A DNA stretch of 64,000 nt, taken from NCBI GenBank assembly GCA_031552195.1, contig JAVBMT010000006.1, forward strand, positions 11,117 to 75,116, read 5' to 3'. Within the stretch, counting starts at the first letter, position 1. Every line of letters starts with the position of its first letter. The position numbers and the translations under genes are program-made. The notes beneath the pieces are model-generated. The model did not search any database, had not been told where the DNA came from, and saw nothing but the letters and a program-made list of their open reading frames with translations. Source of the stretch: JAVBMP01 sp031552195. Lineage in GTDB: Bacteria; Desulfobacterota; Desulfovibrionia; Desulfovibrionales; Desulfovibrionaceae. Of this stretch, positions 1-9,132 are shown one piece after another.

Positions 1-1
1 A

Positions 2-310
2 CAAGACGCTGCTGTGGGCGTCGTCAGCGGTAACGCCCACGGGTTTCAGGCCGCGCGGAACGAGTTCGTCCACTTTTCCGTCCAGGATATCACTCGCGTT
101 CACCGGGCAAAAGCCCAGTTCCCACAGCTCGCCGAACAAGGCCGCCAGCTGTGCTCCGCTGACGCTCTCCGGGTCGCCGGGGGCGTCGTTTATTTTGTGG
201 AACATGAGGATGGGAATGGCTGGCGCATGAACCCTGGCCGAAGCCGGGGCGGGCATAAAGGCCAGGGCGAGCGTTGAGGCTGACAGGCGCAGAAAGGTGC
301 GGCGATTCAT
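2..310 (-). CDS. polysaccharide deacetylase-like exported protein, N-terminal part (runs off the left edge)
   Basis: Reading leftward from the ATG at 310, the frame stays open to the window edge, giving 103 residues of an incomplete gene. The N-terminus MNRRTFLRLSA matches the twin-arginine signal pattern, followed by a hydrophobic stretch and an ASA-type cleavage region, so the mature protein is probably periplasmic. Mature residues begin with PILMFHKI and continue to PVGVTADDA, the spacing seen in NodB-type deacetylases (an 'l.fH.i' strand, then the TFDDG-like metal-binding strand). Here the second motif reads TADDA. The NodB family removes acetyl groups from chitin-like glycans, peptidoglycan or exopolysaccharide. 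An AGGAG lies 11 nt before the start. The Tat signal is clear; the family assignment rests on two short motifs because the catalytic C-terminal part is outside the window. Confidence 0.6.
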   Translation of the reverse strand, partial: MNRRTFLRLSASTLALAFMPAPASARVHAPAIPILMFHKINDAPGDPESVSGAQLAALFGELWELGFCPVNASDILDGKVDELVPRGLKPVGVTADDAHSSVL

Positions 311-547
311 AAATTTACTGTTCTCCTGGTTGCGAGCATATCAAAAATAGTCCGGCACTTTTGGCAAGTCAAGCCGTTTATTGGGTTGTCAATCTTAAAC
401 CGTCCCGAATAAATATTTTTTTCACAAAATTGTTTTTTTATATATTGTCGTTTAGTGTCATTTTAAGACGTAAAGAAGATGTTAAATGCGAGTTCGTCTT
501 TTAAAAGCCCATTCGGGCAAACCTCTAAAATTGTAAGGAGAACCTTT

Positions 548-1717
548 ATGATTTCAATGAGTTCACCCCTTGTTCCTCTCATGTACGGCGCCGGCGCGTC
601 CAAGGTCATTGGCGACAAAGCCAAAAGCATGGGCATGACCAAGGTTATGGTCATATGCGACAAGGGCGTCAAAAATTCAGGCGTAATCGATCCCATATTG
701 GAAAGCCTCAAAGGCGCTGGCCTCGGCGTCGTTCTTTTTGACGGCGTATTGCCCGACCCGCCGGACACCGTTGTCGACGCGGCCACCGAAATCGCCAGCA
801 AAGAGAAAGTTGACGGCTTTATCGCCGTTGGCGGCGGCAGCTCCATAGACACCGCCAAGGGCGTGAGATACTGCTGCAAGCACGGCGGCCCGGTAAAAAG
901 CTGGTTCGGCAAGCCCTGCAATGATAAAACCGATCCGCTGATCGCCGTGCCCACCACAGCCGGCACCGGCAGCGAAATGACTTACGCCGCCGTTATTACC
1001 GATACCGCCAGCGGGCAGAAGGGCGGCATAGGCGGCATGGGCTGCTTCGCCAGTTTGGCTTTGGTCGATCCCGAACTCTACGTCGGCATGCCCCTCGGAG
1101 GCACGGTTGCCAGCGCTTTTGACGCTTACACCCACGCCTTCGAAGCTATAGTCAACCCTACCCCGGAACCGCTGTCTGAAGCCTTTGCGGAAAAGAGCCT
1201 GCGCCTGATCCATGAAAATCTGCCCACGCTCGTGAAAGACCTTAAAAACGTTGAAGCCAGAGGCGCCTTGGCCCTTGCCGCCACCTTCGGCGGCGCCTGT
1301 CTCCACTTTACCGTCATGTGTCACCATTCGCACGCTATCGGCCACTCTTTGGGCGCGGTGTTCCACCTGCCGCACGGTTCTTGCTGCGCGGTCGGCTTTA
1401 AAGACCTCATCAAGCTTTATGCCGACTGGCTGCCCGACCGGGTGAAGCTGGCCGCCAAGGCCATGGGCCTGATACTGCCCGCCGGCATTTCCAACAAAGA
1501 GCTTGGCGAAAAAGTAAGCGCCCATTACTTCGCTTTCGCCAAAGAAGTAGGCCTGCCCAACCTGAAGCAGATGGGCGTTCCCAAAGAGCGCCTGGACGAA
1601 GCCATCAAGATGATGCCCAAAGATGTGGCCTCTCTCAAGCTGGCGACCAAGCCCAACCCCATGCTGCTTTCAGAAGACCAGTATCGCTCGATCGTGCTGA
1701 ACGCTTACGACGAATAA
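548..1717 (+). CDS. iron-containing alcohol dehydrogenase
   Basis: A 389-residue group III (Fe-dependent) alcohol dehydrogenase, normal family length, probably a cytoplasmic NAD(P)-linked oxidoreductase for short-chain alcohols or aldehydes. The nucleotide-binding loop GGGSSIDTAKG is at residues 95-105. The metal ligands expected from E. coli FucO are present: Asp192 and His196 in FDAYTHAFEA, then His262 and His276 in SHAIGHSLGAVFHLPHG. The frame is open further upstream, but the ATG at 548 has an AAGGAG seven bases before it and is the best start. The gene stands alone, with about 240 bp upstream and over 400 bp downstream. Substrate cannot be read from the sequence. In sulfate reducers related enzymes act on ethanol, 1,3-propanediol or, in Bilophila (SarD), sulfoacetaldehyde. 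Confidence 0.9.
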   Translation: MISMSSPLVPLMYGAGASKVIGDKAKSMGMTKVMVICDKGVKNSGVIDPILESLKGAGLGVVLFDGVLPDPPDTVVDAATEIASKEKVDGFIAVGGGSSIDTAKGVRYCCKHGGPVKSWFGKPCNDKTDPLIAVPTTAGTGSEMTYAAVITDTASGQKGGIGGMGCFASLALVDPELYVGMPLGGTVASAFDAYTHAFEAIVNPTPEPLSEAFAEKSLRLIHENLPTLVKDLKNVEARGALALAATFGGACLHFTVMCHHSHAIGHSLGAVFHLPHGSCCAVGFKDLIKLYADWLPDRVKLAAKAMGLILPAGISNKELGEKVSAHYFAFAKEVGLPNLKQMGVPKERLDEAIKMMPKDVASLKLATKPNPMLLSEDQYRSIVLNAYDE

Positions 1718-2139
1718 GAATCCGCACCGGCTCAAGCCTCCGTTAAGGGTTTGAACTCCGGAACAGTGAAACGGCGCGGCCTTGGGGGCCGCTCCAGCGC
1801 TGTCCGGAGGCTGAAAATTATGCAGGCGAATAAAGCAGCCCGTCCTCAGCGATGTTTAAGCGTTGGGGGCGGGCTGCTCATATTATTGCCTCACCGCGTC
1901 CTCCGGCGAATTGGGGGAATATTCCTTCCAAACGGCTTAATCATGGCTTGGGACGTTAACATTGTAACGACCTTAACCATGTGAAAATATTATATTTCAA
2001 TATAAAGTACTACGTATATAATAAAATTTCTTCCTTTTTTTATGAAAAAAATATATCTTCGAAAATAGCATAACTTCGCATTATAAAAATAGCGTTTTTT
2101 TGTATGGACAAACTGTTAATTCGTTTTCATGGAGGGTTT
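1718..2139. other. gene-free stretch between adh and the chemoreceptor
   Basis: No convincing gene. A 77-codon frame at 1751-1984 has no ribosome-binding site or familiar composition. An 8-bp inverted repeat GCAGCCCG/CGGGCTGC (1835-1842/1870-1877) could end adh transcription, but has only a poor T tail. The last 150 bp before the chemoreceptor are very AT-rich and probably hold its promoter. Confidence 0.5.
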
Positions 2140-4281
2140 ATGAACTGGTATAGAAACATGCGCATGATTGGTAAAATCGTTTTGCCCGTTACTGTAATGC
2201 TGATTCTGGCCTTGGGCGTCCTGAGCTGGCAGATCCAGTCCAGAAGTGCGTCAGCCATACAGGATGTGGCTCAACGGGAACTTGCCGCCTTGGCCGGACA
2301 GCACGCAAACGCCATAAAAGCGTTTTTCGAAGGGCCGCTTACCCAGGCTCAGGCCGTTGCGGATGCGACTTCCGCCGCCTTTCAGCAAAAACAGCCCATA
2401 ACGCGCGAATTATACCTGGCCATGCTGCGGGGCATTGAACAAAGCACCCCTATCACGATCGCCTCCGGGGCCGCGTTCGAGCCTAACGCCTTTGACGGCA
2501 ATGACGCGGCCTTCGCCAATGCGACGGGATGCGACGCGCAGGGGCGTTTTATTCCTTATCTGCCGGCCGTAGGTAAAATCGTTCCGCTGGAAGACCTGGA
2601 AACAAGCGATTATTACGCCAAGCCGAAAAGCCGCAACAGGAGTTTCATTACAGACCCAGGCCCCTACAATGTAAACGGCAAAGACGTGCTTATGACCACC
2701 GCCAGCGCGGTCATAAAGGTGGACGGCAAGTTCCGCGGCATCGCCCTTGTGGATACGCCGCTTGATAATATAGTCGAGCGTGTGAAGAAAGTTAAGGCGT
2801 ACGATTCCGGCTCGGCCTCGTTGCTGACCCAGGAAGGCATTATTATCGCCCACAGGGACAATTCGCGCACGATGAAGAGCGTTTTCGACACCAATCAGGT
2901 GGCGGATGCGAGCGGCCTGCGCAAGGCCATGGAACGGGGCGACAACTTCATCGGTTTGCACGACAAGGAAGGCAAAATGTCCTTCTATTATTATGAGCCT
3001 CTGCATTTTGACGGCACAGGGCAAACCTGGTATTTCTGCGTTTCCGCTCCGCTGGACGAAGTTCTGGCGGAAGCCGCCTCCATCAGGCTTATGACCATGG
3101 TATTCAGCGCCGCAGTGCTGTTGCTGGCCCTGCTGGTTATATTCCTGGTCGTGCGCGCTTCAGTCAAGCCCTTGGGCGTATTGGCCGGAGCGGCTAAGGA
3201 AATAGCCGGCGGAAACCTGCGGGTTGAGATAAAGGATGAAACCTTTGGCGGCGAAGTGAAAGAACTGAGCAGCGCCTTGAAAGAGATGATCGCCTCATTG
3301 CTGCGCAATATAGCCGAAGCGGAACAACTGAGCGCCGACGCCAAGGCGCAGGCCGAAAAGGCGCAGGAAGCCACGCGCGAAGCCGAAACCATGCGCCATG
3401 CGGCGGAAAACGCCAAGCGCGAGGGCATGCTTGCCGCGGCCGGGCGGCTGGAAGACGTGGTCAGCATAATTTCTTCCGCCTCAAACCAGCTATCCGCGCA
3501 AATTGAAGAATCGGAACGTGGTTCTCAGGAACAGGCTTCACGGGTTGGTGAAACGGCCACCGCCATGGAAGAAATGAACAGCACCGTGCTGGAAGTCGCC
3601 AGAAACGCCGGCGCGGCCGCCGACGCCTCAGCCAGAACCAAAATTCAGGCTGAAGAAGGCGCGGTTATAGTACGGGAAGCAGTCAGCGGAATTCAGAACG
3701 TGCAGGAAGTTTCTTTGGCGCTTAAAGAAGACATGTCGCTTCTGGCCAGCCAGGCGGACTCTATCTCTGAAATCATGGGCGTTATTTCCGACATTGCCGA
3801 CCAGACCAACCTGCTGGCTCTTAACGCGGCCATTGAGGCGGCCCGGGCTGGCGAAGCTGGGCGCGGGTTCGCCGTTGTGGCCGACGAAGTGCGGAAGCTG
3901 GCTGAAAAAACCATGGCTTCCACCACTGACGTAGGCAAAACCGTAACCAATATCCAGAAAAGCGTGAGCCAAAGCATGGTCCAGGTAGACCGCGCCGTTG
4001 AACTTATCGCGGCGGCTACGGAAAAATCCAATAAATCCGGTGAAGCCTTGGGAAGCATCGTAGTCACGGTTGACGACGCCGCCGACCAGGTGCGGGCCAT
4101 TGCCGCCGCAAGCGAGCAGCAGTCCGCCACAAGCGAGGAGATAAACCGCTCCATCGGCCATATTAACGATATATCCATCCAGACCGCGCGCGCCATGCAG
4201 GAAGCGGCCAGCGCGGTTTCAGACCTTGCCGCCCAGGCCCAGGCCCTGAGCAGGCTTATTGAAGACATGAAAAAGTCATAA
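2140..4281 (+). CDS. methyl-accepting chemotaxis protein with periplasmic Cache-type sensor
   Basis: A 713-residue inner-membrane chemoreceptor. TM1 is at about residues 10-30, followed by about 280 periplasmic residues with Cache-like features (a DPGPYNVNGKD segment followed by a second half-domain). TM2 is near 320-345, then HAMP and a long cytoplasmic coiled coil. The signalling tip is the canonical MCP hairpin (ISDIADQTNLLALNAAIEAA, then RGFAVVADEVRKLAEKT), which contacts CheW/CheA. The C-terminus ends in DMKKS, so there is no CheR/CheB-tethering pentapeptide. The ATG at 2140 has GGAGG five bases upstream; an in-frame ATG 36 bp earlier has none. The gene is monocistronic and ends at strong inverted repeats. 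The ligand is unknown. Confidence 0.95.
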   Translation: MNWYRNMRMIGKIVLPVTVMLILALGVLSWQIQSRSASAIQDVAQRELAALAGQHANAIKAFFEGPLTQAQAVADATSAAFQQKQPITRELYLAMLRGIEQSTPITIASGAAFEPNAFDGNDAAFANATGCDAQGRFIPYLPAVGKIVPLEDLETSDYYAKPKSRNRSFITDPGPYNVNGKDVLMTTASAVIKVDGKFRGIALVDTPLDNIVERVKKVKAYDSGSASLLTQEGIIIAHRDNSRTMKSVFDTNQVADASGLRKAMERGDNFIGLHDKEGKMSFYYYEPLHFDGTGQTWYFCVSAPLDEVLAEAASIRLMTMVFSAAVLLLALLVIFLVVRASVKPLGVLAGAAKEIAGGNLRVEIKDETFGGEVKELSSALKEMIASLLRNIAEAEQLSADAKAQAEKAQEATREAETMRHAAENAKREGMLAAAGRLEDVVSIISSASNQLSAQIEESERGSQEQASRVGETATAMEEMNSTVLEVARNAGAAADASARTKIQAEEGAVIVREAVSGIQNVQEVSLALKEDMSLLASQADSISEIMGVISDIADQTNLLALNAAIEAARAGEAGRGFAVVADEVRKLAEKTMASTTDVGKTVTNIQKSVSQSMVQVDRAVELIAAATEKSNKSGEALGSIVVTVDDAADQVRAIAAASEQQSATSEEINRSIGHINDISIQTARAMQEAASAVSDLAAQAQALSRLIEDMKKS

Positions 4282-4284
4282 AAA

Positions 4285-4392
4285 GTTCAGGGGCATTACG
4301 GCCGCCCTTTGCCGGGTTAACCGCAACGCCCCTGAACGCGAGAATTACACGTCCGGCTTTTTTCAGCGCTCCGCCGAAGAAAGCCGGACGTG
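4285..4392. terminator. two consecutive terminator-like hairpins between converging genes
   Basis: The first is a 10-bp perfect stem GTTCAGGGGC (4285-4294) with its complement at 4328-4337 and a 33-nt loop. The second is a 13-bp perfect stem CACGTCCGGCTTT (4348-4360) with 4380-4392 and a 19-nt loop. It carries T-rich bases on the plus strand inside the loop and AAATAAA just beyond. They lie between the 3' ends of the chemoreceptor and the DUF808 gene and would serve both directions. Confidence 0.6.
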
Positions 4393-4397
4393 CACGT

Positions 4398-5339
4398 TTA
4401 TTTCGATTTTTTGTTCAGAACCAGAGCGAAAATACGGCTTACCGCAACACTGGCCAGCGCTATCAGCAATCCGGCCAGAATTCCGAACACAGCCCTTGCC
4501 AGCGCGTCTAAAAGAGAGCTGAGGGGCAGGGCGGCCAGGGCGTCCGTCACGATATGAAAGGCCGGCGTCCCGTGGGCCAAAATTCCGCCGCCCACCATAA
4601 ACATGGCAACAGTGCCGATAATGCCGAGCAGGCGCATAACGGCGGGGGAAGCGCCTACCAGCAATCTTCCCAGCCTTTTGCCCAGGCGGCCTTTACGGTT
4701 AAGCAAATAAAGCCCGGCATCGTCCATTTTCACTATTCCCGCCACCAAACCGTAAACCCCGACGGTCATCAATATTCCGATCAGGCTGACCACCGCCGCC
4801 AGCGTGAAAAAAGAACTTCCTTCCGGCACGGTGCCGAGGGCGATGACGATAATTTCGGCGGAAAGAACGAAATCCGTGCGTATCGCGCCTTTTATCTTGT
4901 CTTTTTCAAATGCGGCGAGGTCTTCCCCGGTTGCGGCCGGACAGGAAGGCTCACCGTCTTTTTGCGGTTCTTCCGCAAACTCAGTTTTATCAGCCTTGCC
5001 GCGCCCGCTGAAATGGTGAATCAGTTTTTCCGCACCCTCGTAGCACAGGTAAGCCCCGCCTATCATCAAAAGCGGGGTAATCATCTGCGGGGCGAAAAAG
5101 CTTATGCCCAACGCCGCCGGAATCAGCAGCAGCTTGTTGACGAACGAGCCTTTGGCCACCCCCCAGACAACGGGAAGCTCACGTTCGGCGGCCACCCCGG
5201 CCACCTGCTGCGCGTTCAGCGCCAGGTCGTCGCCCAGTACCCCGGCGGTTTTTTGCGCCGCCATTTTGGTCATAAGCGCTATATCGTCAAGAACGGACGC
5301 TATATCGTCCAACAGGGCCAGAAGTCCTATGCCCGCCAT
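4398..5339 (-). CDS. yedI: DUF808/YedI-family inner-membrane protein
   Basis: A 313-residue polytopic membrane protein. It is recognised by the opening MAGIGLLALLDDIASVLDD, followed by KTAGVLGDDLALNAQQV and ELPVVWGVAKGS, which follow E. coli YedI almost position for position. The family has no proven biochemical role. About seven hydrophobic segments are visible, and a charged linker at roughly 115-150 carries the extra acidic stretch GEPSCPAATGEDL. An in-frame ATG five codons earlier exists, but the chosen start matches the family N-terminus and has AAGGAG six bases upstream. The gene is single and converges on the chemoreceptor. Confidence 0.85.
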   Translation of the reverse strand: MAGIGLLALLDDIASVLDDIALMTKMAAQKTAGVLGDDLALNAQQVAGVAAERELPVVWGVAKGSFVNKLLLIPAALGISFFAPQMITPLLMIGGAYLCYEGAEKLIHHFSGRGKADKTEFAEEPQKDGEPSCPAATGEDLAAFEKDKIKGAIRTDFVLSAEIIVIALGTVPEGSSFFTLAAVVSLIGILMTVGVYGLVAGIVKMDDAGLYLLNRKGRLGKRLGRLLVGASPAVMRLLGIIGTVAMFMVGGGILAHGTPAFHIVTDALAALPLSSLLDALARAVFGILAGLLIALASVAVSRIFALVLNKKSK

Positions 5340-5583
5340 ATGCATCTCCTTCACATGGCGTATAACGCCTTGTTTCTATTTGTTTTCTCACGCGGCCAGC
5401 CTTTTCGTTCGAGCTTGCGCCTTGCGCTGACCCTGTTATTTTCAGTAATTGTCTTGCTCTATAGCCCGGACCGCGCATTTTGTGAACCGTAAATCAGGCC
5501 GGTTTCCGGCCGCTTCGCGTTTGACACGTTTGTACAGCGCGGATAAAAGATATTGAAATAACCTTGATGAAATAAGGGGTGGT

Positions 5584-6552
5584 ATGGCTAGCATCGCGGT
5601 TTTGATTCCCTGTCATAATGAGGAACAGACTGTCGGCCGGGTGGTTGCCGACGCCAGACACGCTCTGCCGGACGCGGCGGTCTATGTTTTCGACAACAAC
5701 TCCACTGACAGAACGGCGGCCGTGGCGGAAGAAGCCGGGGCCGTAGTCGTGCGCGAATACAGGCAGGGCAAGGGCAACGTGCTGCGCTCCATGTTCCGGA
5801 CCATAGAGGCGGACTGTTACCTGCTGGTGGACGGAGACGACACCTATGACCTGGGAGCGGCTTCGCGAATGGTGGAGCTTGTCATGAGCGGCGGCGCGGA
5901 CATGGTCGTGGGAGACCGCCTCAGCTCTTCATATTTCACGGAAAACAAGAGGAGGTTCCATAATTTCGGCAATCTGCTGATGCGTTTTTTGGTCAACCTG
6001 CTTTTTTCCAGCGATCAAAAGGACATTATGAGCGGTTGCCGGGCCTTCAGCAGAATTTTCGTCAAAACTTTTCCGGTACTGTCGGAAGGGTTCGAGATAG
6101 AAACCGAAATGACCATCCATGCGCTGGACAAACGCTTTCTGATCAGGGAAATTCCCATCGGCTACAGAGACCGGCCCGAAGGAAGCGTTTCCAAGCTCAA
6201 CACTTTTCGCGACGGCTTCCGGGTTATCAGAACAGCCTTCGACCTGTTCAAGAATTACCGCCCCTTTCATTTTTTCGGCGCGATATCCTTGTTTCTCATG
6301 CTGATCTCTCTGAGCCTGTTCGCTCCGATTTTTATCGATTTTCTCGACACCGCCCAGGTGCCGCGTTTCCCCACCCTGATAGTTTCATCCGGGCTGGGCG
6401 TTTGCAGCCTGTTGTCTTTTGCCTGCGGGGCTATTCTTGACAGCATGCGCAAGCAGTCGCTGCAACATTTCGAACTGTTGATAAACGCGGAAATGTCGCG
6501 CGCGGGGGGCTGCCTTCATATATCAGGCGGCGCGGGGCGCGGCGTAAAATAG
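5584..6552 (+). CDS. family 2 glycosyltransferase with two C-terminal membrane segments
   Basis: A 322-residue protein of the dolichol-phosphate-mannose-synthase-like GT2 type. The N-terminal GT-A fold begins IAVLIPCHNEEQTVGRVV, has FDNNSTDRT, and carries the metal-binding DGDDTYD motif at about residues 80-86. The motif EIETEMTIHAL and RDRPEGSVSKLNT, near 175-215, are typical of polyprenyl-phosphate sugar transferases. Two hydrophobic helices at about 235-260 and 265-285 should anchor it in the inner membrane, giving glycosyl transfer to a lipid carrier for envelope polysaccharide or protein glycosylation. The start has AAGGGG upstream. The next gene, 130 bp on, is WcbI-like, so the pair may serve surface glycan synthesis. 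Acceptor and donor are not readable. Confidence 0.85.
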   Translation: MASIAVLIPCHNEEQTVGRVVADARHALPDAAVYVFDNNSTDRTAAVAEEAGAVVVREYRQGKGNVLRSMFRTIEADCYLLVDGDDTYDLGAASRMVELVMSGGADMVVGDRLSSSYFTENKRRFHNFGNLLMRFLVNLLFSSDQKDIMSGCRAFSRIFVKTFPVLSEGFEIETEMTIHALDKRFLIREIPIGYRDRPEGSVSKLNTFRDGFRVIRTAFDLFKNYRPFHFFGAISLFLMLISLSLFAPIFIDFLDTAQVPRFPTLIVSSGLGVCSLLSFACGAILDSMRKQSLQHFELLINAEMSRAGGCLHISGGAGRGVK

Positions 6553-6685
6553 TTTTCAAGGCGGCCGCCTTCGGCAATATCGCGGCTGATCCGGCGGCCT
6601 GCCGGGCCGGCCTTCGCTTTTCAGAAACTGTCGCGCGTTGCCGGGCGCGTTTCCGCGTTCCCGGTTTTTATGTTTTTAATAAATT

Positions 6686-7669
6686 ATGCGAACGGAGGCG
6701 TTCGCGGAGCCCGGATTGAAAGAAAACCACAGGGAAGGCTTGAAGCGGGTTATTGTGCTGGGCAATTGCGCGGCGGAACGCCTGCGTTTCATGCTGGAGC
6801 AATATTCCGGTTTTTCCGCCGCCTTTCAGATGGCGCCCGCGCCCATGATACACGCCGTAAAAGAACCTTCGGAGTTGCGGGCCCTTGCCGACCTGGCCCT
6901 GAGCTGCGACGTTATTTTCACCCAGCCTCTGTTCAATTTCGGCCCCTGCAACACCATGGCGTTACGCGAAGCCTTGGGCGAAGACGCTTATTGCGCGCAA
7001 AAGGATAGAATCTCCGGCCCGGAGGATTCACACGCGTCATCCGCGTCATATGGCTTGGGGGGGCGGCGTCTTTTCATTTTTTCCTCACCGGATTTCGACG
7101 CCTATTTCCCGGACGCCATTTATTTGAGCCACAAGGAAAATTTGCGGCTTCCCCAGGTTCTGGACTGGGACAGCAGCATAATTTTTTCCTGTTTCTGCCA
7201 GGGGGCGTCAATTTTTGAAGTTGAAGAAATCTATCTCAACCACCCCATGTTCAAGGCCGAGGCGGTGGGGCAAAGGGTGGCGCAGGGGCTGGAGCGGTAC
7301 GCCCTGCGTGAACAAGGGCTGGATATCGGCAGCCAGGCTTTTTTTTTCAAAAATTATGCGGCAGCCAAACTTTTGCACAGCCCGAGACACCCGGTGGATG
7401 ATTTTTTGTTCGTGCTGCTGCGGGGCATGGCCGGGGCGCTGGGGCTGGAGCCTAACGCCTCTTTGCCGCCCCTGGGCGGTTTCGGTTTCAATCAATGGCC
7501 GGTCATAACTCGCCATTACCCGCGCTTCAAATTCGCGGAACAGGCCTGGTTTGTCGTGGCCGGGAAGAAATACGGCATTGAAGATGTCGCCATGGCTTAT
7601 TACAACTTTTACGAATTCAACCCGCATGTAGTCGAGGCCAATCAAGACAAAATAATAGCTCTTTCTTAG
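6686..7669 (+). CDS. WcbI-like polysaccharide biosynthesis protein
   Basis: A 327-residue cytoplasmic-looking protein. The N-terminal strand VIVLGNCAAERLRFML, the later DVIFTQPLF and the YLSHKENL region resemble the WcbI family, first described from a Burkholderia capsule locus, which is thought to bind a nucleotide-type cofactor during polysaccharide modification. No signal peptide or membrane helix is seen. The ATG at 6686 lacks a good ribosome-binding site; TTG codons 10 and 18 codons later are alternatives, the latter preceded by AGGGAAGG. It follows a GT2 gene on the same strand, which fits a surface-glycan role. Composition matches the neighbours. The family call is from motif memory, so moderate. 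Confidence 0.55.
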   Translation: MRTEAFAEPGLKENHREGLKRVIVLGNCAAERLRFMLEQYSGFSAAFQMAPAPMIHAVKEPSELRALADLALSCDVIFTQPLFNFGPCNTMALREALGEDAYCAQKDRISGPEDSHASSASYGLGGRRLFIFSSPDFDAYFPDAIYLSHKENLRLPQVLDWDSSIIFSCFCQGASIFEVEEIYLNHPMFKAEAVGQRVAQGLERYALREQGLDIGSQAFFFKNYAAAKLLHSPRHPVDDFLFVLLRGMAGALGLEPNASLPPLGGFGFNQWPVITRHYPRFKFAEQAWFVVAGKKYGIEDVAMAYYNFYEFNPHVVEANQDKIIALS

Positions 7670-7672
7670 GGG

Positions 7673-7687
7673 CTGTTTCTAAATAAA
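7673..7687 (+). repeat. solo copy of the 15-bp MITE terminal repeat
   Basis: CTGTTTCTAAATAAA here, four bases after the stop of the WcbI-like gene, is identical to both ends of the inverted-repeat element at 63861-64000. No inverted partner was seen within a few hundred bases, so this is a single end or a decayed copy. Confidence 0.6.
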
Positions 7688-7951
7688 CCCGGCGCGAGCG
7701 GGCGTGACAGGCCCGTTTCTACAATGAAAAATGCGCCGCGTTTTAGCGTAACGGGCGAAACGGCGCGTTGCCTTTTGACTTGACAGAACTCCATGCCACA
7801 ATTAAGGATTTAATTATATATGACCGGCGTAGTCCGGCTTTAACGGCGCGTCATTTTTTGTTTTTTATCCATACAAACCGGATCCGCCCTCTGCTGATCA
7901 TATCCTGCCGCATGGATTTGCGATATTCAGCCCGGCGTAAGAGGGTTCACT

Positions 7952-9130
7952 ATGACTTCCACCAATCTGGCGAACGGAGAACCACCAACCTCAAGGCTGC
8001 GGCTGCGCCGCCGCCTTATAGCCCTGACTCTCGGCATTTGCCTGGCGGGCTGCGCGGCCTGGCTTGTTTACTGGAACTTCAGCCTGCGCCATTCCGAATC
8101 CACCGACGACGCTTACGCCGCCGGCAACCTGGTGCGCATCTCGCCTCAGGTTCCGGGAATGGTAAAGGAAATATTGGCCGACAACACCCAAAAAGTGCGC
8201 GCCGGCCAGATACTGGTGCGCCTGGACGAGCGCGACGCTCTTCTGGCCCTGGACCGGGCCAGGGTGGTTTTGGCCGAGGCGGTACGCCAGAGCGAGAGCC
8301 TGATGATGGAAACTCGGCGTCTTGAAGCTGTGGTTGAACAAAATTCCATAGCCCTTGAAAAGGCCGAAGGCGACCTGGCCCGCCGGAAAAATTATAAAAA
8401 AGGTATTTCCATAAGCGAGGAAGAACTCATCCACGCCCGCGACAGCGTTCGCATCAGCCGGGCGGCCCTGTCCATAGCCAGGCTGGCCCTGCGCGGCAAC
8501 AAAGCCTTGGTAAAAGACAGCCCTCTGGAGGAACAGCCCGTGGTGTTGGCCGCCGCCAACCGGCTGCGTCAGGCCTGGTTTGATTACAAGCGCTGCGAAG
8601 TGCGCAGCCCGGTTGACGGCTATGTGGCCCGGCGCGCCGCTCAGCCCGGCATGTACGCCCAGCCCGGCGCCCCGCTCATGGCCGTGGTTCCCCTGGACAG
8701 CCTGTGGGTTGACGCCAATTTCAAGGAAGTGCAGCTGCGCGAGATGCGGGTCGGGCAAAAGGCCGTGGTGCATGCCGATATTTACGGCAAGGCGGTGGCG
8801 TATGAAGGAACGGTGGCCGGTTTCGCGCCCGGAACGGGGAGCAGCTTTTCCCTGCTTCCGCCTGAAAACGCCACGGGAAACTGGATAAAAATCATACAGC
8901 GCGTACCGGTAAAAATAGTGCTGGATAAAGCCGCGCTGGAGGCCGCTCCTCTTCTGGTGGGCCTGTCTTGCCGGGTAAGCGTGGACATAGGCGATCAGTC
9001 CGGACCTATGCTGCGCCAGGAAGAAAACGGCGAGCCGCTGCTGCGCGCCGAGGGGCAAGACTATGACCGCGCGGAAATAGATGCGGAAATAAGTTCCATT
9101 ATAAAAATCCACAAACAGGACGGACTGTAG
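7952..9130 (+). CDS. emrA: EmrA/HlyD-type periplasmic adaptor of a multidrug efflux pump
   Basis: A 392-residue membrane-fusion protein. One N-terminal TM helix (about 22-45) is followed by the adaptor core: a lipoyl half STDDAYAAGNLVRISPQVPG, a long alpha-hairpin (about 95-200), the second lipoyl half CEVRSPVDGYVARRAAQPG and a beta-barrel with LWVDANFKEVQLREM. These are hallmark EmrA sequences. It would link an inner-membrane MFS pump to a TolC-like outer-membrane channel, and no tolC homologue lies in the window. GAGGG precedes the start. Its stop is two bases before the TTG start of the emrB-like gene, indicating one operon with probable translational coupling. No regulator gene is adjacent. 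Confidence 0.9.
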   Translation: MTSTNLANGEPPTSRLRLRRRLIALTLGICLAGCAAWLVYWNFSLRHSESTDDAYAAGNLVRISPQVPGMVKEILADNTQKVRAGQILVRLDERDALLALDRARVVLAEAVRQSESLMMETRRLEAVVEQNSIALEKAEGDLARRKNYKKGISISEEELIHARDSVRISRAALSIARLALRGNKALVKDSPLEEQPVVLAAANRLRQAWFDYKRCEVRSPVDGYVARRAAQPGMYAQPGAPLMAVVPLDSLWVDANFKEVQLREMRVGQKAVVHADIYGKAVAYEGTVAGFAPGTGSSFSLLPPENATGNWIKIIQRVPVKIVLDKAALEAAPLLVGLSCRVSVDIGDQSGPMLRQEENGEPLLRAEGQDYDRAEIDAEISSIIKIHKQDGL

Positions 9131-9132
9131 CT

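Noticed and set aside
1751..1984. A 77-codon frame downstream of adh
   Set aside because: No ribosome-binding site, Arg/Gly-rich and unlike neighbours.
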